Assembly (NCBI GenBank): GCA_012522035.1
Contig: JAAYLF010000077.1
Location: forward strand, 1 to 10,033
Direction of reading: 5' to 3'
Length of the DNA: 10,033 nt
Origin: Clostridiaceae bacterium
Lineage (GTDB): Bacteria > Bacillota > Clostridia > UBA1212 > DUPL01
Shown: positions 1 through 5,775 of the stretch, in pieces
How positions within the stretch are numbered: position 1 is the first letter of the stretch
How the letters are laid out: each line of letters opens with the position of its first letter
The notes under the pieces: model-generated
What the model was told of the DNA's origin: nothing
Seen by the model: only the letters and a program-made list of their open reading frames with translations
The model's database searches: none
Position numbers and translations under genes: made by a program

Positions 1-653
1 GAATAGGAGCTGTGGACGTTATACCCTTGGTGCCTGTACAGAACGTTACAATGGAAGAATGTGTGGAGCTTTCAAAAACTCTTGCAGAAAGAATATACAA
101 CGAGCTGGGTTTGCCAGTTTACCTTTACGAAAACTCTGCATCAAAACCACAGCGTACAAATCTTGCAGATATTAGACGCGGTGAATTTGAAGGTTTAAAC
201 AATAAAATGCAGGATAAGGACTGGAAACCAGACTATGGCACAAAACCTCACCCAACAGCTGGAGCGGTAGTAATAGGTGCAAGGAAACCGCTCATAGCTT
301 TCAATATGCAGCTTAATACCGCAAATATTGAAATTGCCAATGAAATTGCAAAAAAGATAAGAGAAAAAAATGGTGGTTTAAAATGCGTAAAAGCTTTAGG
401 CATCATGCTCGAGACAAAAAACATTGCCCAGGTATCTGCTAATCTCACAGACTATACAGTCACATCCCTGTTTGAAGTTTTCGAAGCAGTATGCAAGGAA
501 GCGGAAAAGATGGGATATGAAGTTGTTTCATCCGAACTCATTGGTCTGAGTCCTGCAAGAGCCTTCATTGATACCGCAGCAAGATACCTGAAACTTGAAA
601 ACTATTCCTACAAAAAAATTATTGAATCACATTTATTAAATCTTGAAATTTGA
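1..653 (+). CDS. ftcD: Glutamate formimidoyltransferase, 3' part (5' end outside window)
   Basis: This enzyme moves the formimino group of N-formimino-L-glutamate to tetrahydrofolate, a late step of histidine breakdown feeding one-carbon metabolism in the cytoplasm. The frame is open to the left edge and reads (R)IGAVDVIPLVPV, a family segment normally inside the N-terminal subdomain. The GTG at 12 is therefore an internal valine codon, not a start, and roughly the first 80 residues, including the catalytic histidine region, lie outside the window. What remains covers the end of the N-subdomain (LADIRRGEFEGL) and the C-subdomain (KPHPTAGAVVIGARKPLIAFN). The protein stops without a fused cyclodeaminase domain, so it is the stand-alone form that normally works with a separate FchA-type cyclodeaminase. 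It lies 51 bp upstream of the preferred DUF951 start and probably shares its transcript. Confidence 0.9.
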   Translation, partial: IGAVDVIPLVPVQNVTMEECVELSKTLAERIYNELGLPVYLYENSASKPQRTNLADIRRGEFEGLNNKMQDKDWKPDYGTKPHPTAGAVVIGARKPLIAFNMQLNTANIEIANEIAKKIREKNGGLKCVKALGIMLETKNIAQVSANLTDYTVTSLFEVFEAVCKEAEKMGYEVVSSELIGLSPARAFIDTAARYLKLENYSYKKIIESHLLNLEI

Positions 654-692
654 GACTGGTGAATGTACAATTAGGATGATAATATGACTGTT

Positions 693-697
693 GGAGG
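693..697 (+). promoter_or_regulatory. Ribosome binding site that decides the DUF951 start
   Basis: GGAGG lies 7 nt before TTG 705 and 4 nt before GTG 702. It lies downstream of the in-frame ATG at 684, so it cannot serve that start. It argues for a shorter protein beginning at a non-ATG codon. A low-stability AU stem (GATAATAT at 678-685 with ATATTATC at 724-731) could enclose this site, but that is only a fold suggestion. Confidence 0.6.
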
Positions 698-704
698 TTA
701 TGTG

Positions 705-905
705 TTGAAAATTAATTTGGGTGATATTATCGTATTTAAGAAACCGCATCCCTGCGGTGGTGTTGAATGGGAAGTTTTAAGGACTGGTGCCGACTTCAGG
801 CTGAAATGTCTGAAATGCAACCACCAGATTATGATAAGCAGACACAAGGCTGTTAAAAGAATAATGAAGGTCATCCCTCAGGATGACCAGACGAAGAATG
901 AATGA
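705..905 (+). CDS. DUF951 family small protein
   Basis: A small cytoplasmic protein of unknown function, widespread in Firmicutes. Visible family signatures are the N-terminal LGDIIVFKKPHPCGG, then WEVLRTGAD, then the Cys-x2-Cys pair in CLKCNHQ. The earlier Cys in HPCGG together with CLKC could bind metal, which is an inference. The start is uncertain. An in-frame ATG at 684 gives 73 residues, but a strong GGAGG lies at 693-697, inside that longer version. It is 7 nt before TTG 705 (66 residues) and 4 nt before GTG 702. I prefer 705 because the family normally begins just before the LGD motif. ATG 684 has only a weak AGGA at 673-676. The gene sits between ftcD and the DUF1385 gene, probably in one operon. 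Its last codons contain an 8-bp hairpin. Confidence 0.85.
   Translation: MKINLGDIIVFKKPHPCGGVEWEVLRTGADFRLKCLKCNHQIMISRHKAVKRIMKVIPQDDQTKNE
869..888 (+). other. Perfect 8-bp hairpin at the 3' end of the DUF951 gene
   Basis: GGTCATCC (869-876), loop CTCA, GGATGACC (881-888): a perfect GC-containing stem with a tetraloop. It lies in the last codons of the DUF951 gene, 33 nt upstream of the DUF1385 start codon. No T run follows on the plus strand, so it is not an intrinsic terminator. It may be an intercistronic RNA processing or stability element, or may simply reflect the coding sequence. Confidence 0.5.
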
Positions 906-921
906 ATGGAGATAATTTAAA

Positions 922-1935
922 ATGAGAAAGGATAAAAATAAAGATAAGAATATAAGGATATGCATGGTCGGCGGACAGGCGCTGATGGAAGGAATTATGA
1001 TGCGTGGCGAACACGGATATGCTCAAGTAATTAGAAATCCTGAAGGAGAACTTGTTACTGAAGTTGAAAAACTACCAGCAACGGATGTGAACAAGTTTTT
1101 CACTTTGCCTGTCATCCGCGGCTCATACCGACTTATAGATTCACTGAGAATAGGAATGAAGTCTCTGTTCAAATCTGCTGAAATAGCTGGTTTGGAAGAT
1201 GAAAATGAAAAAAAATCAAAATTTGACTTATGGCTTGAGAAAAAACTTGGAGACAAAACAACTGAGGTAATCATGTTCATAGCCCTTGTGCTTTCTCTAG
1301 CACTTACGATAACATTGTTTTTCCTGCTTCCTAACCTTATTGCAGGACTTGTTATTGGAAAAGGGAAAAGCAGAATTATGTACAATCTAATTGAAGGTGT
1401 CATTAGAATAGCAATTTTCCTTGGGTATCTGCTGGCAGTATCCAAGATGAATGACATAAAAAGAGTATTCATGTACCATGGAGCTGAACACAAGACGATT
1501 CACTGCTATGAGCATAACGAACCTTTGACAGTGGAGAATGTAAGGAAGTACTCTACCCTGCACCCAAGATGCGGATCCGCTTTCCTGTTTGTTGTTATGA
1601 TTGTCAGCATCCTTGTGTATTCGCTTCATCCAAGGTCTGATTTTTTCTTACTTAACTTTCTCATGAGAATACTATTTCTTCCTTTGGTGGCAGGGGTTGC
1701 TTACGAGTTCAACCGCTATGCAGGGAAAAGCACTGGTGTAGTAGCGAAAGTACTAAGAGCCCCAGGTCTTGCAATGCAGTACTTTACTACAAAGGAACCT
1801 ACTGACGACATGATTGAAATTGCCATTATTGCCCTGACAAAGGCTCTGGAAATCGACGAAGAAGTAAGGAATCCTGGTATTGCAACGGAGCCTGAGCAAA
1901 TTGAGCATGAACCAAGAGAGGAACTGGTCCTATGA
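922..1935 (+). CDS. DUF1385 family integral membrane protein (YqhQ-like)
   Basis: A 337-residue membrane protein of the DUF1385 family, to which Bacillus subtilis YqhQ belongs; the molecular function is not known to me. The N-terminus carries the hallmark GGQALMEGIMMRG (residues 17-29). Hydrophobic segments at about 115-146, 157-174, 218-235 and 240-262 look membrane-spanning. Between them lie the conserved polar motifs HGAEHK (186-191) and HPRCGSAF (214-221), whose histidines and cysteine suggest a metal or catalytic site (inference). The family's PGLAMQYFTTKEP stretch (281-293) precedes an acidic C-terminal tail. The start has GGAG at 908-911, 10 nt upstream. The stop overlaps the prmC start as ATGA, so the two are probably translationally coupled. 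DUF1385 next to prmC is a recurring order in Clostridia, which links it loosely to translation-related genes. Confidence 0.9.
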   Translation: MRKDKNKDKNIRICMVGGQALMEGIMMRGEHGYAQVIRNPEGELVTEVEKLPATDVNKFFTLPVIRGSYRLIDSLRIGMKSLFKSAEIAGLEDENEKKSKFDLWLEKKLGDKTTEVIMFIALVLSLALTITLFFLLPNLIAGLVIGKGKSRIMYNLIEGVIRIAIFLGYLLAVSKMNDIKRVFMYHGAEHKTIHCYEHNEPLTVENVRKYSTLHPRCGSAFLFVVMIVSILVYSLHPRSDFFLLNFLMRILFLPLVAGVAYEFNRYAGKSTGVVAKVLRAPGLAMQYFTTKEPTDDMIEIAIIALTKALEIDEEVRNPGIATEPEQIEHEPREELVL

Positions 1936-2765
1936 CAATTCATCAGGCAAGAAAACATGCCTCTGATTTTCTAAATAATCAATATGAAGCAGATTTACTT
2001 TTGGCACATGTTTTAAATGTGTCAAAAGTTTTTTTATTGACAAACCAAAACTATATAATTGACTCAGAAAAAGAAAAAGAGTTTGAAGAGCTGTTAATAA
2101 GAAGAAAGAATTATGAGCCTTTGCAGTATATTCTAGGTTATGTATACTTCATGAATGTAAAACTTTATGTTGACAGCAACGTGCTAATTCCCAGACAGGA
2201 TACTGAGACTCTTGTTATTCATGCAAAAGAACTTATACTAAACAACGAAAAAGAAGTTTTGAATGTACTGGACATGTGTACTGGAAGCGGCTGCATTTCA
2301 ATAAGTCTGGCATATGACTTGCAAGAAAAAAAGAAACTGAATATTTATGCGGCCGACATATCGGATAAAGCCCTTGATGTTGCAAGGAAAAATGCAAAAC
2401 TTAATAATGTTGAAAATATCACTTTTATAAATAGCGACTTCTTTTCCAACATCCCTGAAATTAGGTTTGATTACATTCTTTCCAACCCGCCATATATTGC
2501 AACGGAGGAAATAAGAACCCTTGAACCACAGGTTAAAGACTTTGAGCCTGTAATTGCCCTTGATGGTGGAAGCGATGGTTATGAAGCGTATGGAAAAATC
2601 ATAGAACAAGCGAAAAAATATTTATCCGGCTCCCTTCTACTGGAAGCCGGAATTAATCAGGCACAACATATAGCAAATATATTGGAAGCACATTCCTATT
2701 CAAACATATATACTGTAAAAGATCTCAACAACATTGACAGAGTGGTTCACGGTCTTAGGAAGTAG
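1932..2765 (+). CDS. prmC: Peptide chain release factor N5-glutamine methyltransferase
   Basis: PrmC methylates the glutamine of the GGQ motif in release factors 1 and 2 using S-adenosylmethionine, which improves translation termination. The 277-residue length is typical. The N-terminal helical substrate-binding domain spans about 1-80. Next come PRQDTE (87-92), the SAM-binding motif I LDMCTGSGC (113-121), the acidic AADIS (140-144) and the catalytic NPPY (185-188), which holds the target glutamine. The start ATG overlaps the DUF1385 stop by 4 nt (ATGA); AGAGG at 1917-1921 is a modest ribosome site. The usual partner prfA is not downstream. Instead the gene ends inside the 3' end of a convergent acyl-CoA ligase (11-bp overlap). 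A terminator-like hairpin lies in codons 22-35, and hairpins belonging to the convergent junction lie at 2613-2651 and 2800-2827. Confidence 0.95.
   Translation: MTIHQARKHASDFLNNQYEADLLLAHVLNVSKVFLLTNQNYIIDSEKEKEFEELLIRRKNYEPLQYILGYVYFMNVKLYVDSNVLIPRQDTETLVIHAKELILNNEKEVLNVLDMCTGSGCISISLAYDLQEKKKLNIYAADISDKALDVARKNAKLNNVENITFINSDFFSNIPEIRFDYILSNPPYIATEEIRTLEPQVKDFEPVIALDGGSDGYEAYGKIIEQAKKYLSGSLLLEAGINQAQHIANILEAHSYSNIYTVKDLNNIDRVVHGLRK
1997..2035 (+). terminator. Intrinsic terminator-like hairpin inside the 5' end of prmC
   Basis: ACTTTTGGCACAT (1997-2009), a 7-nt loop (2010-2016), then ATGTGTCAAAAGT (2017-2029). This is a 13-bp stem whose only imperfection is one G-U wobble (2004 with 2022). 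A T run begins within the stem base (2029) and continues to 2035, followed by ATT. This is the textbook layout of a Rho-independent terminator, in the sense direction, about 65 nt after the prmC start codon. The stem is AT-rich (about 5 GC pairs), so strength is uncertain. Ribosomes translating prmC would disrupt it, so it could act as an attenuator or polarity site. Confidence 0.6.
2613..2651 (-). terminator. Candidate terminator of the acyl-CoA ligase gene, inside prmC
   Basis: Read on the minus strand, TCCGGCT (2651-2645) pairs perfectly with AGCCGGA (2631-2625). Two more G-C pairs (2643-2642 with 2634-2633) follow after a mismatch, leaving a 7-nt loop. The tail is TAAATA and then six T (2618-2613). 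It lies about 100 nt beyond the ligase stop codon, within prmC. The T run begins 6 nt after the stem, which weakens the case. On the plus strand no T run follows, so it would work only for minus transcripts. Confidence 0.45.
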
Positions 2766-4506
2766 CAGCCATGTTTAAATGCTCTTCTTCAAGAACCCTG
2801 TAGGCAATCTTGCCTACTTTTGTTGTTGGCAAATCGTCCCTGAACTCAATAATTCTAGGGATCTGATATTTTGCGATATTCTCTTCACAATACCTCATAA
2901 TTTCCCTTTCCATTTCCTCGCTTGGTGTGTACCCTTCCTTCAGCACAATTATTGCTTTTATTGTCTGGATTTTAAGATCATCGGGCACACCAATAACACA
3001 AGACATGGAAACCGCTTCATGGGCATTCAGTATTTCTTCAATCTGGGTTGGGTAAACCGAGTATCCGGATGTCTTAATCATTCTCTTGATTCTCAGTTTA
3101 AAGTAGACAAATCCATCCTCGTCCATATATCCCAGGTCACCTGTATGAAGCCAAATACGTCCATCGGGATGCTTTTTAAGCACATTTGCAGTTTCTTCAG
3201 GGTCATCCAGGTATCCTTGCATGACACTTGGTCCGTGTATACAAATTTCTCCATCGGTTCCATAAGGAACATCGTTGGTAGTGCCAGGTTCAACAATCTT
3301 GTACAATGTGTCGGGATAAGGAATTCCTATGCTGCCCTTCCTGTAAGCTGCTCCTTCTGGATTCAAAGCACTCGCTGTTACACATTCAGTAAGGCCGTAA
3401 CCTTCTCTGAGGGTGACTTTTGCCTTCTTTTCTTTCAAGAATTCATCAAATCTTACCTTCAAGTCGTGAGGAAGTTTGTCTCCACCCGAGAATATGCCCT
3501 TAGTTTCTGAGAAATCAGCTTTTGCCAGCCTGTCTTTTCTGAGCAGGGCTTCATAAAGAGTTGGAACACCAGCCATGAAGGTTGGTTTTTTCTTGACAAT
3601 AAGTTCTGCGAAGGAATCTGCATTGAACCTTGGTACCAGAATCATTGTCGCACCTTTGTAAACACTGGTATGAATGCAAACACCTAAACCAAATCCATGA
3701 AACATTGGCAATACAGCCAGCATGGAGTCTCCAGGTTTGAATCCGGGGCCGCCGTGAGCTACAGTCTGAGCTGCAAGTGCATTGAAATTCAAATGTGAAA
3801 GCATGATTCCTTTTTGTGTTCCTGTCGTTCCGCCGCTGTAAAGAATTACTGCCGTATCGCTGTATTTATTGTCCGGATGCTCGTTTATTTCTGATGTATC
3901 TACATCTTCCGACAATTTTATAAAACAAACCCAGATCATGGTTTTTTCGCCAGTTTCAACCTTTGGTATTTTTCTGCCCTGTGTCAGTGCAAAACCTACT
4001 TTCTTGACTGCTGATAAATAATCGGCTGCACTAGCAGTTACAACCTTTTCCAATGTTTCACAGTTTAGATCTTTTGTCTTGTCGTAGAAGGCATCTAGAA
4101 TAAACAGCATTCTACTCTTGCTTACATTAACAAAATACTCTATTTCATTACCGGCAGACAATGGATGTATCATGTTTGCCACGGCACCCAAAGCCAATGT
4201 TGCATAGAAGGAGATGACCGCTTGAGGTATATTGGGCAAACACAATGTAATTCTATCGCCTTTCTTTATGCCCAGCTTCGCCAAAGAGGCAGCGCATCTT
4301 TTAACCTCTTCGAGCAATTCCCCATATGTAATCTTTTTATCCATATAGTCTATTGCAATGTAATCAGAATACTGTGTTGCAGTATCATGGAATACTCCAA
4401 ACATTGTCTTATCGCTGTATTCCAGATTTGGCGGTGTATCTTTACCGTAGAACTTGACCCATGGTCTGTAAAAATCCTTCTGTTGATCAATAAAGTTCAC
4501 TTTCAT
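2755..4506 (-). CDS. AMP-dependent acyl-CoA synthetase (long-chain fatty acid-CoA ligase type)
   Basis: A 583-residue adenylate-forming enzyme that activates a carboxylic acid, probably a medium- or long-chain fatty acid, with ATP and then transfers it to coenzyme A. Motifs in order: P-loop YSGGTTGTQKG (223-233), PMFHGFG (267-273), REGYGLTE (367-374), LHTGD (453-457), hinge region LRIKRMIKTSGYSVYP (471-486) and PTTKVGKI (560-567) with the presumed catalytic Lys566. The hinge reads LRIKR where many members have GRxKD/E; the substrate is not readable from sequence. AAGGAG (4513-4508) lies only 1 nt before ATG 4506 but 7 nt before the in-frame GTG at 4500, so translation may begin two codons later. 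It is divergent from the acetyltransferase gene, convergent with prmC, and appears monocistronic. An extended -10 promoter lies upstream. Confidence 0.9.
   Translation of the reverse strand: MKVNFIDQQKDFYRPWVKFYGKDTPPNLEYSDKTMFGVFHDTATQYSDYIAIDYMDKKITYGELLEEVKRCAASLAKLGIKKGDRITLCLPNIPQAVISFYATLALGAVANMIHPLSAGNEIEYFVNVSKSRMLFILDAFYDKTKDLNCETLEKVVTASAADYLSAVKKVGFALTQGRKIPKVETGEKTMIWVCFIKLSEDVDTSEINEHPDNKYSDTAVILYSGGTTGTQKGIMLSHLNFNALAAQTVAHGGPGFKPGDSMLAVLPMFHGFGLGVCIHTSVYKGATMILVPRFNADSFAELIVKKKPTFMAGVPTLYEALLRKDRLAKADFSETKGIFSGGDKLPHDLKVRFDEFLKEKKAKVTLREGYGLTECVTASALNPEGAAYRKGSIGIPYPDTLYKIVEPGTTNDVPYGTDGEICIHGPSVMQGYLDDPEETANVLKKHPDGRIWLHTGDLGYMDEDGFVYFKLRIKRMIKTSGYSVYPTQIEEILNAHEAVSMSCVIGVPDDLKIQTIKAIIVLKEGYTPSEEMEREIMRYCEENIAKYQIPRIIEFRDDLPTTKVGKIAYRVLEEEHLNMAATS
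2800..2827 (+). terminator. Intrinsic terminator of the prmC transcript, inside the acyl-CoA ligase gene
   Basis: GTAGGCA (2800-2806), loop ATCT, TGCCTAC (2811-2817), then TTTTGTTGTT (2818-2827): a perfect 7-bp GC-rich stem with a T-rich tail, 34 nt after the prmC stop codon. It is the best candidate for ending the ftcD-prmC operon. On the other strand the same bases are the codons for VGKIAY (residues 564-569) of the ligase, which contain the catalytic lysine. Confidence 0.6.
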
Positions 4507-4507
4507 T

Positions 4508-4513
4508 CTCCTT
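4508..4513 (-). promoter_or_regulatory. Ribosome binding site of the acyl-CoA ligase with unusual spacing
   Basis: AAGGAG read on the minus strand ends one base before ATG 4506. Such spacing is too short for normal Shine-Dalgarno use. The in-frame GTG at 4500-4498 is 7 nt away and fits well, so the protein may be 581 residues rather than 583. Confidence 0.55.
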
Positions 4514-4543
4514 ATTTATTATTTATTAGTTTAGTCACAATAG

Positions 4544-4571
4544 ATTATATCATTCTGAACAATTTTTTCAA
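4544..4571 (-). promoter_or_regulatory. Sigma-A-type promoter of the acyl-CoA ligase gene
   Basis: On the minus strand the -35 is TTGAAA (4571-4566), the spacer 16 bp and the -10 TATAAT (4549-4544). A TGA immediately upstream (4552-4550) gives an extended -10 (TGnTATAAT). Transcription would start near 4537, leaving a leader of about 30 nt before ATG 4506. Confidence 0.65.
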
Positions 4572-4578
4572 TATTGTT
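4558..4578. promoter_or_regulatory. Inverted repeat over the -35 of the acyl-CoA ligase promoter
   Basis: AACAAT (4558-4563) and ATTGTT (4573-4578) are perfect inverted half-sites separated by 9 bp and centred on the minus-strand -35. They could be an operator for one or both divergent genes. In such AT-rich DNA a 6-bp half-site match may be chance. Confidence 0.25.
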
Positions 4579-4598
4579 TTACAACATTTTCATAGAAT

Positions 4599-4627
4599 TT
4601 GTTAGAAAACTTGTTTTGGTATATAAT
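4599..4627 (+). promoter_or_regulatory. Sigma-A-type promoter of the GNAT acetyltransferase gene
   Basis: The -35 is TTGTTA (4599-4604), the spacer 17 bp and the -10 a perfect TATAAT (4622-4627). The expected start point is around 4634, exactly where GGAGGAG (4634-4640) begins. The mRNA leader would be only about 14 nt and consist of little more than the ribosome binding site. Confidence 0.7.
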
Positions 4628-4647
4628 ACGGTTGGAGGAGATAACTT

Positions 4648-5775
4648 ATGACAAAAATTGTAAGAATGGCTAAAAAACAAGACAAGGAAGGCATAAAAAA
4701 ACTTTGGAGCGAAGTATTCGTAGAAGACAGTGAAAGCTTCGTTGAATGGTTCTACGAAAACAGATACAACAGGGCATTTTCAACATGTCTTGAAGTAGAC
4801 GGTGAAATAGTAAGTGCGATGCAGGGGTATCCTTTTAACCTGAGAATTAGAGGAAGAATTGTTCAGGCATCTATACTTGCTGGTGTTTCAACCTACGAAA
4901 AACATCGCGGAAAAGGATTTATGAGCATGGTTTTCAAGTCTCACATGGAGCAAATTAGGGATGCGGGAATTCCACTGGTTCCTCATACACCTGCAAACAC
5001 TCCAACCTTTTTCTCAAAAGGTCACTATCCGGTAACGGAAACAAAAATAGTAAGCATTGACGCAAAAAATTACGAGAGCAAAGCACAAATATTCCCTCTG
5101 AAAGAAGTAAAAAGCGAATACGGGAACATGTTTGCATGCTACACCAAATGGTCACTCCCCTACTCAGGTATTGTTGCCCGTACAATGTCGGATTTCACCC
5201 TAAAAATGGCCGACTACTGTGCAGATGACACAAGAGTGTCCATATTGTACAGGGATGACAATGTTGCAGCTTACGGAGTATTTTATGAACTGCCCGAATA
5301 CATTTACGTTGAGGAAATTGCATATGACAGTTCCGATTCCCTGACGGATATGCTTAAAAGCATAGCAACATTGGGCAAGGAAGTTCGCGCAAAACTTCCT
5401 ACAGACAGCGTTGTAAATATTGAGGGAGCCACCTCAAAAACAAAACTTCAAGGAGTAATGGGAGTAGCCAACATGAGTGCATTCCTTAAAGCTATGTTTC
5501 CCTATATACCGAAAGATTATGAGGATGCATGCATTGAGGTGGTGGACCGAATTGTTGACACGAACAATGGGGTGTACAAGCTTGATGGAAGTGTGGGTAA
5601 CGAAAAACCGCATATTACCATTGAGGCAGGACGCCTTGCACAGGTTCTATGCGGCTTTAAAACACTTGATGAACAGCTTGCAGAAAACAATGTTGTAGTA
5701 CATGACAAAAATGTTTTTGATAAGCTGAATAATCTTCTTCCTAAAGAAAAATGCTTTATTATTGATGAATACTAA
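4648..5775 (+). CDS. GNAT family N-acetyltransferase, Eis-like
   Basis: A 375-residue acetyl-CoA-dependent acetyltransferase with the layout of the Eis group: a GNAT domain, a second GNAT-like domain and a C-terminal sterol-carrier-like domain. The acetyl-CoA pyrophosphate loop is HRGKG (86-90), preceded by the strand LAGVST (78-82). Tyr127 in FFSKGHYPV sits where Eis proteins have their general-acid tyrosine (Tyr126 in M. tuberculosis Eis, from memory), and the chain ends in Tyr375, whose carboxylate could act as the family's C-terminal catalytic carboxylate. Eis enzymes acetylate amines such as aminoglycosides and lysines; the substrate here is unknown and no resistance role can be claimed. 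The start is well supported: GGAGGAG lies 7 nt upstream and a strong promoter precedes it. The 3' end overlaps the convergent transporter gene by 17 bp, and I found no good terminator for either. Confidence 0.85.
   Translation: MTKIVRMAKKQDKEGIKKLWSEVFVEDSESFVEWFYENRYNRAFSTCLEVDGEIVSAMQGYPFNLRIRGRIVQASILAGVSTYEKHRGKGFMSMVFKSHMEQIRDAGIPLVPHTPANTPTFFSKGHYPVTETKIVSIDAKNYESKAQIFPLKEVKSEYGNMFACYTKWSLPYSGIVARTMSDFTLKMADYCADDTRVSILYRDDNVAAYGVFYELPEYIYVEEIAYDSSDSLTDMLKSIATLGKEVRAKLPTDSVVNIEGATSKTKLQGVMGVANMSAFLKAMFPYIPKDYEDACIEVVDRIVDTNNGVYKLDGSVGNEKPHITIEAGRLAQVLCGFKTLDEQLAENNVVVHDKNVFDKLNNLLPKEKCFIIDEY

Noticed and set aside
262..293. GAGCGGT / ACCGCTC inverted repeat in ftcD.
   Set aside because: The 18-nt loop and lack of a T run or regulatory context make it likely to be coding coincidence.
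1023..1493. A 156-residue minus-strand frame antisense to the DUF1385 gene.
   Set aside because: It is opposite a conserved membrane-protein gene, with no ribosome site and no recognisable protein.
2037..2059. TTGACA (2037-2042) and TATAAT (2054-2059) inside prmC as an internal promoter.
   Set aside because: The spacer is only 11 bp, far from 16-18, and no suitable alternative -35 precedes the TATAAT.
2779..3510. A 243-residue open frame on the plus strand antisense to the acyl-CoA ligase.
   Set aside because: It is fully inside a well-supported gene, has no family features or ribosome site, and its composition looks like a frame shadow.
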